A stretch of 64,000 nucleotides of DNA, taken from NCBI GenBank assembly GCA_020002185.1, contig JAHLWY010000246.1, positions 1 through 64,000 of the forward strand. Reading direction: 5' to 3'. This stretch comes from Paraescarpia echinospica. Taxonomy: Eukaryota; Annelida; Polychaeta; Sabellida; Siboglinidae. Under the pieces are notes generated by a model, which ran no database searches, had not been told where the DNA came from, and was given only the letters and a program-made list of their open reading frames with translations. Every line of letters begins with the position of its first letter. The stretch's first letter is position 1. Positions 1 through 13,400 of this stretch are shown one piece after another. The translations under genes were made by a program, and so were the position numbers.

Positions 1-35
1 AATAATAAGATAACTTCTATAAAGTATATATAAGG

Positions 36-36
36 T

Positions 37-70
<34 letters not shown>
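36..70. repeat. (TA)n microsatellite
   Basis: Alternating TA of about 30 bases, flanked by two AAGGT(A/G) copies. Confidence 0.9.
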
Positions 71-73
<3 letters not shown>

Positions 74-145
74 GGGCATTTCTGTCAAAATCAAAACACT
101 GAGAAGACAAGACCTAGACAGCTGTTTTTGGTTCGGGTGTAGAAT

Positions 146-830
146 AGGGCTGTGCAACCTAACACCAGGTTCACTGTGATGAATAGGGCTGTGCAACCTA
201 ACACCTGGTTCACTGTGATGAATAGGGATGTGCAACCTAACACTCGGTTCACTGGGATGAATTGGGCTGTGCAACCTAACACTCGGTTCACTGTGGTGAA
301 TAGGGCTGTGCAACCTAACACCTGGTTCACTGTGGTGAATAGGACTGTGCAACCTAACACCTGGTTCACTGTGGTGAATATGGCTGTGCAACCTAAAACC
401 TTGTTCACTGTGGTGAAGGGCTGTGAAACCTAACACTCGGTTCACGGTGGTGAATAGGGCTGTGCAACCTAACACTCGGTTCACGGTGGTGAATAGGGCT
501 GTGCAACCTAACACTCCGTTCACGGTGGTGAATAGGGCTGTGCAACCTAACACTCGGTTCACGGTAGTGAATAGGGCTGTACAACCTAACACCTGGTTCA
601 CTGTGATGAATGGGGCTGTGCAACCTAACACTCGGTCCACTGTGGTGAATAGGGTTGTGCAACCTAACACCTGATTCACTGTGGTGAATAAGGCTGTGCA
701 GCCTAACACCTGGTTCACTGTGGCAACCTAACACTCGGTTCACTGTGGTGAATAGGCCTATGCAACCTAACACCTGGTTTACTCTGGTGAATAGGGCTGT
801 GCAACCTAACACCCGATTCACTGTGTTAGT
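146..830. repeat. 39-bp minisatellite, about 17 copies
   Basis: The unit is AATAGGGCTGTGCAACCTAA followed by CACCTGGTTCACTGTGGTG, with a CTCGG/CTGG variant. Because 39 is a multiple of three, several frames on both strands stay open (up to 233 codons) although nothing looks like a protein. Shortened units occur near 415 and 722. Confidence 0.93.
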
Positions 831-919
831 TATAAATAAAGAAAGACGTAAGTAGTATAGTAGGTTAAGTACGAGTTACGCAATCCGTTCCCGGTGCAAA
901 TCCCATGTTAAAAGATAGG

Positions 920-1115
920 GATTTTGCTCCAGACCGCTCCCGGGTTAAAGGATAGGCCGTTTTCACCCCATGTTAAGAGATAGGGATTTTGCTCCAGACC
1001 GCTCCCGGGTTAAAGGATAGGCCGTTTTCACGCCATGTTAAGAGATAGGGATTTTGCTCCAGACCGCTCCCGGGTTAAAGGATAGGCCGTTTTCACCATG
1101 TTAAAGCATAGGAGC
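920..1115. repeat. 65-bp tandem repeat, 3 copies, in the left inverted arm
   Basis: The repeated unit starts CATGTTAAGAGATAGGGATT and includes GACCGCTCCCGGGTTAAAGG. The right arm has a single copy, so the left array expanded after the arms formed (or the right one contracted). Confidence 0.85.
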
Positions 1116-1140
1116 TATTATCGCAAAGGTATGCGACCAC

Positions 1141-1275
1141 GCGATAACCCGTCTATTTGCCTGAAAGAGGAGGGATTTGACGCAATAACGTGTCGAATTG
1201 CCTGAAAGAGGAGGGATTTCACGCGATAACCTGTCTATTTGCCTGAAAGAGGAGGGCTTTGACGCGATAACCCGT
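1141..1275. repeat. About 41-bp tandem repeat, 3 copies
   Basis: Units share CGATAACCCGTCTATTTGCC and TGAAAGAGGAGGGATTT. Confidence 0.8.
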
Positions 1276-1757
1276 TAAGTGTAGTGTTTCGTTTGTACAA
1301 CTCGTGTCTATAGATCAATTCGTGCAGCGTGTTGGTCAAACCATAGTGTTTCGTTTGTCCGACTAGTTGGTCTGAGTTCAATTCGTGTCACGTGTTCGGC
1401 TAAGTTTAGTATTTCGTTTGTACAACTCGTGTCTATAGTTCGATTCGTGTAGCATGTTGGTCAAAGTGTAGTGTTTCGTTTGTCCGACTAGTTGGTCTGA
1501 GTTCAATTCGTGTCAGGTGTTCGGCTAAGTTTAGTATTTCGTTTATACAACTCGTGTCTATAGTTCGATTCGTGTAGCATGTTGGTCAAAGTGTAATGTT
1601 TCGTTTGTCCGACTAGTTGGCCTGAGTTCAATTCGTGCCACGTGTTCAGCTAAGTTTAGTATTTCGTTTGTACAACTCGTGTCTATCGTTCGATTCGTGT
1701 AGCGTGTTGGTCAAAGTGTAGTGTTTCGTTTTGTACGACTAGTTGGTCTGAGTTCAT
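1276..1757. repeat. 125-bp tandem repeat, about 4 copies, each a dimer
   Basis: TAGTGTTTCGTTTGTCCGAC recurs 125 bp apart (1,344 and 1,469). Each unit holds two related halves starting AGT(G/A)TTTCGTTTGT. Confidence 0.85.
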
Positions 1758-2505
1758 TAACATCTCTGTACTGAACTACACACATATATAAATGGCTATC
1801 ATCTCTACTGAACAGCACATATACATAACAGGCTAACATTTCTGTGCTGAACTACACACATACATAACCGACTAACGTTTTTACTGAACTACACAGCGAC
1901 ATAACAGGCTAACATATCTGTATTGAACTACACAGATACATAACTGGCTAACATCTCTGTACTGAACTACACAGATACATAACTGGCTAACGTCTCTACT
2001 GAAATACACATATACGTAACTGGATAACGTCTCTACTGAACAATACACATACATAACTGGCTGTCATCTCTACTGAACAATACACAGTCATAACCGGCTA
2101 ACGTTTTTACTGAACTACACACCGACATAACAGGCTAACATCTCTGTACTGAACTACACACATACGTAACTGCACATAGACATAAGTGGTTAACATATAT
2201 GTACTGAACTACACAGATACATAACTGGCTAACGTCTCTACTGAACAATACACATACATAACTGGCTGTCATCTCTACTTAACTACACACATACGTAACT
2301 GCACACAGACATAAGTGGTTAACATATCTATACTGAACTACACAGATATATAAATGGTTAACATATCTGTACTGAACTACACAGATATATAACTGGCTAA
2401 CGTCTCTACTGAAATACGCATATACATAACTACCTATCATCTGTATTGAAATATACGCAGACATAATTGTGTAATGTTTCTATACTGAACTACATACATA
2501 CATAA
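1758..2505. repeat. About 40-bp minisatellite, roughly 17 degenerate copies
   Basis: Units approximate TAACATCTCTGTACTGAACT followed by ACACAGATACATAACTGGC, with length variation between copies. Confidence 0.85.
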
Positions 2506-2639
2506 CTGATGACGTTATACAGGGTGCGCCCGCTCGCACTCGCGACAAACAAACAAGTCCAGACACCTCTCGAGTACGGGTTTTATAAGAGACACGAATT
2601 TAATCACTACCAATACCAATAACTATATGTTTGACCTAC

Positions 2640-2757
<118 letters not shown>

Positions 2758-3010
2758 GTATATCAGTGTTTGTAAGTTGTTTGTCAGTGGTTATGAGCTT
2801 TAGGTCGGTATAAGTATGGTGTAGGTCAATATTTGTGTGTTGTATATAAGTGTTTGTAAGTTGTTTGTCAGTGGTTATGAGCTGTAGGTCGGTATAAGTA
2901 TGGTGTAGGCCAATGTTTGTGTGATGTATATCAGTGTTTGTAAGTTGTTTGTCAGTGGTTATGAGCTGTAGGTCGGTATAAGTACGGTGTAGGCCAATGT
3001 TTGTGTGATT
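2758..3010. repeat. 84-bp tandem repeat, 3 copies, with a fourth at 3,600-3,710
   Basis: TTGTCAGTGGTTATGAGCT recurs at 84-bp spacing (2,791, 2,875, 2,959). A separate copy at 3,600-3,710 carries the same GTAGGTCGGTATAAGTATGG segment. Confidence 0.85.
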
Positions 3011-4230
3011 GTTAGCTAATGTTATAGGTCAAAGGATTATACCGGTTTGTTTATAATCAGTGTTCGATATAGTTTTTTAAAAATGATAGCTAATAAGCCT
3101 GTACTGTTTTATCATAATGCTTCACTTTGTTAAGCGCTTGTTTACAAAATAGGTTTGACAACTTTGATGTCAAGGTCACTGGCGCTGAGTTGACAATGTG
3201 TCTCGCCCATACCGCATCGCACATAGCGTGTCGATTGTGTTTACTTCATTAATAATAACAACGAGGAAAATAGATGAGACTTGAACAGGGAATACCCCTT
3301 CAAAACAGTTTACAAACAGACTATCAACTGTGATACGGCTGGTAAGTACAAATCTCGTATTACAAATACTTGTATCTCGTATGTTTTATCACGGGCCGAA
3401 TATCAAGATGTTCTTCCAACACACAGTCACAGAGCGTTCATTACGAGTTCATACCAGTTTATACCGGTTAACAGGGACATTTTTCACTCGCTATAACGTC
3501 ACTGACCATAACATCACATGATGGGATTATATTCAAGCGCGAAAGCTCAAAACAATGGCTAACCAATGTCAATGTTTATATTTTGTAGGTTAATGTTTAG
3601 CACTGGTTATGTGTTGTAGGTCGGTATAAGTATGGTGTAGGTCAATGTTTGTGTGATGTATATCAGTGTTTGTAAGTTGTTTGTCAGTGGTTATGAGCTG
3701 TAGGTCAGAGAGACTTTAGTCCCTATGCTTTGTCAGGTTAGGACCTATGTTAAAGATGTAAATGTATAGGCTAGGAGAGGCCTACACCTAAACAAATGGT
3801 CGACAATCTATGCCATATAAGAAAAAACACCATTGTCCACCAGGGATGATTTTTGTAGTTCGTGATCTATCCCTCAGGGGACTCCCTTGCACGCAAGCGT
3901 GCAAGAGACACGAATTTTGGCAGTACACATATATTTAACAAATTCCAAGATGGTCGCTCTGTTCGAAAAAATACGAGGCTACAGGTTCTGATATAACATA
4001 GTCCTATATGTAGTCTACATCTCGTATACATTACTTCAGACAAAACGGTCTCCGCTGAATTTATAATCCTTTTATTATACATGACGCCTTATTATAACAC
4101 CACATTTTTGACACGTCATCGTCAACCAAATATGGGCTCGGTCCCTTGGCGGAGCCTCGGCGTACGGCCAAGCAATCTCGTGTATGACATATTCAAATGA
4201 TATTCGGTATATGTTATTTTTCTTCAAAAA
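3011..4230. other. Intron 16 sequence without recognisable gene
   Basis: Apart from the 84-bp unit near 3,600 and a 9-bp-arm hairpin CTTGCACGC-AA-GCGTGCAAG at 3,886-3,905, I see nothing coding on either strand. Confidence 0.6.
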
Positions 4231-4397
4231 GTGGTCGCATACCTTTGCGATAATAGCTCCTATGCTTTAACATGGTGAAAACGGCCTATCCTTTAACCCG
4301 GGAGCGGTCTGGAGCAAAATCCCGATCTTTTAACATGCGATTTGCACCGGGAACGGATTGCGTAACTCGTACTTAACCTACTATACTACTGACGTAC

Positions 4398-4491
4398 CAA
4401 AGTCCGAGTGTGGCTTCCTATCACAGTAGTTGTCTGGGAGACGTGGCAAGGAGTCCGCCTTGAGGTCGTACTGGCTCAAGTGCTCAAAAAC
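4398..4491 (-). CDS. A2M-like exon 16: segment before the bait region (last exon in window)
   Basis: A 94-nt exon, acceptor CTCTTCAG|GTT, donor TTTG|GTACGT, phase 0 in and phase 1 out. It encodes VFEHLSQYDLKADSLPRL and then DNYCDRKPHSDFG, resembling the A2M stretch between MG6 and the bait region including its cysteine. An alternative donor (GTCAGT) 5 nt downstream would give another phase; the next exon is outside the window, so the choice cannot be tested. The intron starts with the end of a long inverted-repeat element. Confidence 0.88.
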
Positions 4492-7400
4492 CTGAAGAGA
4501 CATTAGGGAATCAGGCCTTGATGCAGGATAACATTTTGTAATCAATTTGTTTTCCTTCATTTCCTGTCTTTGCTCCATTTATGCAGGAAACAGTTTTGAC
4601 CAGTCCAAAACTGTCCAGGTATATACACATGGACATACAATCCAGTCTAAACACACACACACACACACACATATATATATCTGTATATGTGTAACACACA
4701 GTTATTAAAACATAATAGACATATGAATAACAGTGACAGTCAATAATGAGTAAGTTTTTTTCTTTGCGCCTGAAATTTTCACCCATCCAAATTCAATCTT
4801 TCACCCATCCACACATGAACTCAACCCTTCCAAATGACGGGTGGATGGGTCTCAAGATAAAGCTATGCTGTTCACCTCTGCCCCAACAGATGTTCAGTGC
4901 ATGGATGCAAAGGCTTCGGTGCACGTTTATTGGTTTCTCAAAACTGGCATCAGGCAACACTAATTGCACACAATATATTCTACCAAACTGAGATGAAAGA
5001 TGGACGCATAACAAGAACTCAACAACTCGCAGCTAAAGCCACACATGCACTATGCATGACCTAACAAGTGTCTGCAAGGTGGTAGCAGCAGTATTGCCAT
5101 CTATTACATTTATAATGCATTCATTGATGTAAAATTTTTGTTTTCATGCATGCTTCACTAATGAAAAATGGGTGTGTACAGTGTGCGTTTATCAGGAACT
5201 ATACTGTATTATTATGAATTATACTTGCAATGTAAACATCAAGTATTGAACAAGATTGTAGTATCGATCAATACTGAAGAAATCTGGTATCGAACCAGCT
5301 CTACCTCATTCACAACTGTGTTCAAGGACAAAATGTTTACAGTATTAACATGTTCAACCATGCACGTCATCGTACCTTGGCCATGGTCAGTTGCTTGGCA
5401 GCGCCCATAATGTGGACGCTCTTGTCCACTACACTGATACTGCACAGAGAGTTTGCGTCTGCTTTCACTTTCAAGCTCACTTTCGAGCCCGGCATCTTCT
5501 CCTTCTTACCAAACTGTAGCTCCACCTGTCAATGATACAAACATGAAACCCAAAACAATTAAACAAACTAGTTTCGCCTTACTTGAATTAGCAAAACATA
5601 CATGTGCTACACACAGAGATATGGAAGATGTTTTCCCAAAACTAATGTGTATTATGAATCAGTTTTGACACAGTTTTTCGTAACAAACTTATATAAAATG
5701 TCCCCAACTGATCAGTAGTCCTTGTAAGATTATAAACAATCGATTTATGCCTAAAACTGTTAAACCCGAAAATAAAGATGTAACTTTTCTTCCAAGGGGT
5801 TGTTGATAAAGGGGTTGTTGATAAATGGCTGAAAGTCTGACGCCCGAGGTGAAAGCCATGTAGGAGAAAACTATTAACAGGCATATGCTTGCTTGATTAC
5901 AGTTAGATATTAGTTTGTTTGAAATACCCAAATAAAATATTATTTTATCTTTGCTATGTAACTGGACATCCTATACACATTTAATGTTTGAAATAGCTGC
6001 ATGAATACAAAACTGAGATCGCAAAAGGTCTGAGCTGAATAGCTGAGCCTGCAAGGGAATAGGTGTAGACTTCTATAACATCAGGAACCTAAGCTTTGAA
6101 GTGCAGTAAACAAGAATTATTAGGAAAATTCATGAACATTGATGCTTAGAACAGATCAAGGAAACACAGAAGTTTCTACCTTGTTTTGAAGACACTTCTT
6201 GATGTTGATTTTGATGTTGTCAGCAACTGTCTCCCCATCCTCTCTCACATAGTAGACAAGGACTCGACTGACGGGTGACATATTTGGTGACACTGCGATC
6301 TCAAGGACAAAGCTTGATACGTACGCGGGCAGTTTGACAGGTTTTCGTTTCGGAATCTCTATGAGCATTTCTGTTGACAAGGTGGGTGACAGGATGAGGA
6401 GGAATCAGAGGAGCTCTCACTAAGATAACGGGCTCTTAAAGAAAATGCATCATTAAACAGAATTCGTTGTCAAGTTTAAAAAGTTTTATAGACATGCACA
6501 AATCTGCAGCCATATCTTTTTTCTCTGCTACCTGCTACAGGAACAGGAAATGTTGATTTATCCGAAATACGTAATACAGCAAATTAATAATTATAAAACA
6601 AAAGAATATATAATATATTGGAATCAAATCGACATGAGAAAAACACAAAGTGGTAAGTATATAATGTATGATGTCACGAAAATAATTTCAATGACATTAT
6701 TTGCGTGACACATTGGTGAAAGCGTCCCTTTGGCCATCCTTGTGTTGAATGTATTCGGCGTACGAGATCATAATTTAAGAACAAAATCGATTTTAAAGAC
6801 CAAAATCGCCTTATGAACCCCAGGACATAAGAAGGTTAATAGGTCACAGGTCGGAGGTGAGCAACATCAGATGATGTCACACTGCGTTTGAATGACAGGT
6901 GAAATACATAGGACATGGTAAGTCATTCATAGGGAGCAAAATAACATGTCACATCAAAAACTTACAAACCATTTAGTGAATTTTTTAACAGATTTTGTTA
7001 TGTACACTTTTCAAAACCGACTCTGCATATTACCTGAACTGTTGCACAGACAACAGGTTTGAAACTGATTCATGATGGGCAAACATGACCTACCTGGTAC
7101 TTACAAGTGTCATAAGAGAACATTATTGGAGACATTTCTGTTCTTAAGCGAACATAGTCAGATCTCATTTAACCTTTGTATTATTCATACATGTATACAG
7201 TTTTAACTATTTTTTTAATAAAAATGATATTGTTCATGACAACCAGATTAAATTTAAATAACAAGAATTAAACTTACATTGGAACTGTATTTGAAACTTG
7301 CAACGTTTTGATCTGTCTAAAGCGGACCATGATCGCGCACTGATGTCATGTGATGTGGCTCAGATTTTGGTGGAATGACACTTACATCGGTGAAACTAAG

Positions 7401-10400
7401 ACCACTCAGCCAGAGGTTTAAAGAACACACAAACCTGGATAAGCCTACATGAATAGGAGATCATTGTCTGGCCACAGGTCACTCAGTATCCATGGACAAT
7501 ACCAAAGTCTTGTCCCGAGAACAAAACTGGCACAAGAGAGAAGTAAAGGAGGTCATCAACATCAGAGAGCCCCTACAATGAACTGAGACCAGGGATTCCA
7601 TTTGCCCGCCTTCTACAACCAGATCATTCTGCCAAAATCTAAGCCACGTCACATGACATCCGTGCGTGATCAAGATCCGCTGTAGACTGATCGAAACGTT
7701 GCAAGTTTCAAATACAGCTTCAATGTAAGTTTAATGCTTGCTGTTCAAACTAATTTTAGTTTTATTTATCTTAGCATCATCTTTTAGTGTCTAATCAACT
7801 TATTTAATGTAATTTAACTTTATATTGTTGTTGTACAGTATGTTTAGCTGTTCAGCATTTTGCTAGTCGTTTGCTTTATAATTCCATTTACCCGTAATTT
7901 TACTATATATAGGTTTATTTATACATACACTGTACTAGGATTTTGATTAACTTTACTTTTTTATTATTTATTTCTCTTCAATGTGATTTTATCTTTCTTA
8001 GATATTTGCCGATTTTGTAAACCCCAGTTAAGGGGCATTAGTCCAGGATTTGATGGAGTATAGAACTTTATTATTATTATTATTATCATCAGATCACTTT
8101 AAAAGGGAATTTATGGGCATTCACCCATGAAGATGCAATTTTGTTTCTCTGTACCAGTAACGAAGCTGTCAACGATAATCTCCTCCACCACCTCCACCCT
8201 TCCTTCCTCTTCCTCCTCCTCCTCCTCCTCTGGCTGTGTTCTCACCAACACTTCCGCCCTATTAGTTATCGGACCCGCCGCCACAATGTTTCCCCGTGAC
8301 ATCACCTGAAGGCATACAAAAGATACGTCGTCATATATAATTTCGACGACCTAAACAACACATACAGTATAGTAAAACCTAGCGGTGTGGTCACCTCAGA
8401 AATATACCCACCTCACTACTAAGGCAAACCAGGGATACAAGTGGATAATTTCCTGGACTTTACTGATAGCAAAAATAATTTGGGACCACAATCAGGTGGC
8501 TGTATCACCAAGATGGCCATAAAGTGAGGTTTGACTGCACTGTATCTGATCTGTAGGGCTTCGAAAGCACTTAACACTTCAACCCCTGGCAAACATTGGG
8601 ACCATACCCTGAGGTTTGACTGTACTATATGTGGTGTATAGGTCATTGAAAGCGCTTAACACTTCAACCCCTGGCAAATATTGCGACCATAAAGTGAGGT
8701 TTGACTGTACTGTATCTGATCTGTAGGACATTGATAGCATTTATTTCTTCAACGCCTGGCAAACATTGGGACCATAAACTGAGGTTTGACTGTATTGTAT
8801 CTGGTCTTTAGGGCATTGAAAGCGCTTAAAACTTCAACCCCTGAAAAACATTGGGACCATAAAGTGAGGTATGACTCTACTCTATCTGGTCTGAAGGGCA
8901 TTGAAACCACTGAACACTTCAACAACTGGCAAACATTGGGACTATAAAGTGAGGTTTTATTGTACTGTATCTGATCAGTAGGGCAACGAAAGCATTTCAC
9001 ATTTCAACCCCTGGCAATAACTGTGACCATGAAGTCAGGTTTGTCTGTACTGTATCTGGTCTCTAGGGCATTGAAAGTGCTTAAGAGGTTTGATTGCATT
9101 TTATCTGGTATGTAGGGCATTGAAAGCACTTAACACTTCAACCCCTGGCAAACATTGGGACCATATAGTGAGTTTTGACTTTTCTGTATCTGGTCTGTAG
9201 GCCATTGAAAGCACTTAACACTTCAACACCTGTCAATCACTGCGACCATAAAATGAAGTTTCACTGTACTGTATCTGGTCTCTACAGCACTGAAGGCGCT
9301 TAAAACTTCAACTCCTGTCAAACATTGGGACCATAAAGTAAAGTTTGATTGTACTGTATCTGGTCTATAGGGCATTGAAACCGTTTAACAGTTCAACCCC
9401 TGGCAAACATTGGGACCATGAAGTGAGGTTTGACTGTACTGTATCTGGTCTGTAGAGCATTGAAAATACTTAACAATTCAACCACTGGCAAACATTGGGA
9501 CCATAAATTGAGGATTGACTGTACTGCATCTGGTCTGTAGGGCATTGAAAGCGCTTAACACTTCAACCCCTGGCAAACATTAGGCCCATAAAATGAGGTT
9601 TGACTGTACTGTATCTGGTGTCTAGGTCATTATAAGCGCTTAACACTTCAACCACTGGCAATCATTGCGACCATAAAGTCAGGTTTATCTGTACTGTATC
9701 TGGTCTCTAGGGCATTGAAAGTGCTTAACACTTCAAAACCTGGCAAACATTGGGACCAAAAAGTGAGGTTTCACTGTACTGTATCTGCTCTGTAGAGCAC
9801 TGAAAGTATTTAAGCACTTCAACTCCTGTCAAACATTGGTATCATAAAGTGAGGTTTGACTGTACTGTATCTGGTCTGTAGAGCACTGAAAGCGCTTAAC
9901 ACTTCAACTACTGTAAAACATTGGGAACATAAATTGAGGTTTCACTGTACTGTATCTGATCTGTAGGGCATTGAAAGCACTTAACACTTCAACACGTGGC
10001 AAACATTGCGTTCATAAAATGAGGTTTGACTCTACTGTATCAGGTATCTAGCGCATTGAAAGCGCTTAATACGACAACTCCTGGCAAACATTGTGACCAC
10101 AAAGAGAGGTTTGATTGCATTTTATCTGGTTTTTGGGGCATTGGAAGCACTTAACACTTCAACCCTAGACAAACATTGCGAGCATAAAGTGAGGTTTGAC
10201 TTTACTGTATCTGGTTTGTAGGGCATTGAAAGCACTTAACACTTCAAACCCTGGCAAACATTGGGACCATAAAGTGAGGTTTGAATTTTCTGTATCTGGT
10301 CTGTAGGGCATTGAAAGCATGAAACACATCAACACCTGGCAAACATTAAGACCATTAAGTGAGGTTTGACTGTACAGTATCTGGTCTCTAGAGCACTGAA

Positions 10401-13400
10401 GGTGCTTAAAACTTCAACTCCTCTCAAACATTGGGACCATAAAGTGAGGTTTGACTGTACTGTATCTGGTCTGTAGAGCATTGAAAGCGCTTAACACTTC
10501 AACCTCTGGAAAACATTAGGACCATAAAGTGAGATTTCACTGTACTGTATCTGCTCTGTAGAGCACTGAAAGTACTTATCACTTCAACTCCTGTTAAACA
10601 TTGGGATCATAAAGTGAGGTTTGTCTGTACTGTATCTGGTCTGCAGAGCACTGAAAGTGCGTAACATTTCAACTCCTGTCAAACATTGGGACCATAAAGT
10701 GAGGTTTGACTGTACTGTATCTGGTCTGTATGGCATTGAAAACACTTAACAATTCAACCCATGACAAACATTGCGACCATAAAGTGAAGCTTCACTGTAC
10801 TGTATCTGGTCTGTAGGGCATTGAAAGCACTTAACAATTCAACCCCTGGCAAACATTAGGTCCATAAAATGAGGTTTGACTGTACTGTATTTGGTGTCTA
10901 GGTCATTAAAAGCGCTTAACACTTCAACCACTGGCAATCATTGCGACCATAAAGTCAGGTTTATCTGTACTGTATCTGGTCTCTAGGGCATTGAAAGTGC
11001 TTAACACTTCAAAACCTGGGAAACATTGGGACCAAAAAGTGAGGTTTCACTGTACTGTATCTGCTCTGTAGAGCACTGAAAGTATTTAGCTCTTCAACTC
11101 CTGTCAAACATTGGTATCATAAAGTGAGGTTTGACTGTACTGTATCTGGTCTGTAGAGCACTGAAAGCGCTTAACACTTCAACTACTGTAAAACATTGGG
11201 AACATAAAGTGAGGTTTCACTGTACTGTATCTGATATGTAGGGCATTGAAAGCACTTAACACTTCAACCCCTGGCAAACATTAAGACCATAAAGTGAGGT
11301 TTGATTCTACTGTATCTGGTTTGAAGGGCATTGAAATCACTTAACACTTCAACTGCTGTCAAACATCGGGACCATTAAGTGAGGTTTGACTGTACAGTAT
11401 CTGGTCTCTAGAGCACTGAAGGTGCTTAAAACTTCAACTCCTCTCAAACATTGGGACCATAAAGTGAGGTTTGACTGTACTGTATCTGGTCTGTAGAGCA
11501 TTGAAAGCGCTTAACACTTCAACCTCTGGAAAACATTAGGACCATAAAGTGAGATTTCACTGTACTGTATCTGCTCTCTAGAGCACTGAAAGTCCTTATC
11601 ACTTCAACTCCTGTTAAACATTGGGATCATAAAGTGAGGTTTGTCTGTACTGTATCTGGTCTGTAGAGCACTGAAAGCGCGTAACATTTCAACTCCTGTC
11701 AAACATTGGGACCATAAAGTGAGGTTTGACTATACTGTATCTGGTCTGTATGGCATTGAAAACACTTAACAATTCAACCCATGACAAACATGGCGACCAT
11801 AAAGTGAAGCTTCACTGTACTGTATCTGGTCTGTAGGGCATTGAAAGCAATTAACATTTCAACCCCTGGCAAACATTAGGTCCATAAAATGAGGTTTGAC
11901 TGTACTGTATTTGGTGTCTAGGTCATTAAAAGCGCTTAACACTTCAACCACTGGCAATCATTGCGACCATAAAGTCAGGTTTATCTGTACTGTATCTGGT
12001 CTCTAGGGCATTGAAAGTGCTTAACACTTCAAAACCTGGCAAACATTGGGACCAAAAAGTGAGGTTTCACTGTACTGTATCTGCTCTGTAGAGCACTGAA
12101 AGTATTTAGCACTTCAATTCCTGTCAAACATTGGTATCATAAAGTGAGGTTTGACTGTACTGTATCTGGTCTGTAGAGCACTAAAAGCACTTAACACTTC
12201 AACTACTATAAAACATTGGGAACATAAAGTGAGGTTTCACTGTACTGTATCTGATCTGTAGGACATTGAAAGCACTTAACACTTCAACCCCTGGCAAACA
12301 TTGGGACCATATAGTGAGTTTTGACTTTTCTGTATCTGGTCTGTAGGCCATTGAAAGCATTTAACACTTCAACACCTGTCAATCACTGCGACCATAAAAT
12401 GAAGTTTCACTGTACTGTATCTGGTCTCTACAGCACTGAAGGCGCTTAAAACTTCAACTCCTGTCAAACATTGGGACCATAAAGTAAAGTTTGATTGTAC
12501 TGTATCTGGTCTGTAGGGCATTGAAACCGCTTAACAGTTCAACCCCTGGCAAACATTGGGACCATAAATTGAGGATTGACTGTACTGCATCTGGTCTGTA
12601 GGGCATTGAAAGCGCTTAACACTTCAACCCCTGGCAAACATTAGGTCCATAAAATGAGGTTTGACTGTACTGTATCTGGTGTCTAAGTCATTATAAACGC
12701 TTAACACTTCAACCACTGGCAATCATTGCGACCATAAAGTCAGGTTTATCTGTACTGTATCTGGTCTCTAGGGCATTGAAAGTGCTTAACACTTCAAAAC
12801 CTGGCAAACATTGGGACCAAAAAGTGAAGTTTCACTGTACTGTATCTGCTCTGTAGAGCACTGAAAGTATTTAGCACTTCAACTCCTGTCAAACATTGGT
12901 ATCATAAAGTGAGGTTTGACTGTACTGTATCTGGTCTGTAGAGCACTGAAAGCGCTTAACACTTCAACTACTGTAAAACATTGGGAACATAAAGTGAGGT
13001 TTCACTGTACTGTATCTGATCTGTAGGGCATTGAAAGCACTTAACACTTCAACACGTGGCAAACATTGCGTTCATAAAATGAGGTTTGACTCTACTGTAT
13101 CAGGTATCTAGCGCATTGAAAGCGCTTAAAACGACAACTCCTGGCAAACATTGTGACCACAAAGAGAGGTTTGATTGCATTTTATCTGGTTTTTGGGGCA
13201 TTGGAAGCACTTAACACTTCAACCCTAGACAAACATTGCGAGCATAAAGTGAGGTTTGACTTTACTGTATCTGGTTTGTAGGGCATTGAAAGCACTTAAC
13301 ACTTCAAACCCTGGCAAACATTGGGACCATAAAGTGAGGTTTGAATTTTCTGTACCTGGTCTGTAGGGCATTGAAAGCATGAAACACATCAACACCTGGC

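Noticed and set aside
17..821. Long ORFs (up to 233 codons) on both strands at the left edge
   Set aside because: They arise from a 39-bp minisatellite whose unit length is a multiple of three; the translations are simple repeats present in several frames.
840..870. Left inverted arm considered as a duplicated exon edge
   Set aside because: Homology with the exon 16 region starts only inside the intron; no exon sequence is present at the left arm.
4100..4180. Possible tRNA-like GGCTCGGTCCC segment
   Set aside because: No A box at proper spacing and no cloverleaf.
4746..5014. Overlapping ORFs in intron 15 considered as exons
   Set aside because: No family match, and exons 15 and 16 already join in frame.
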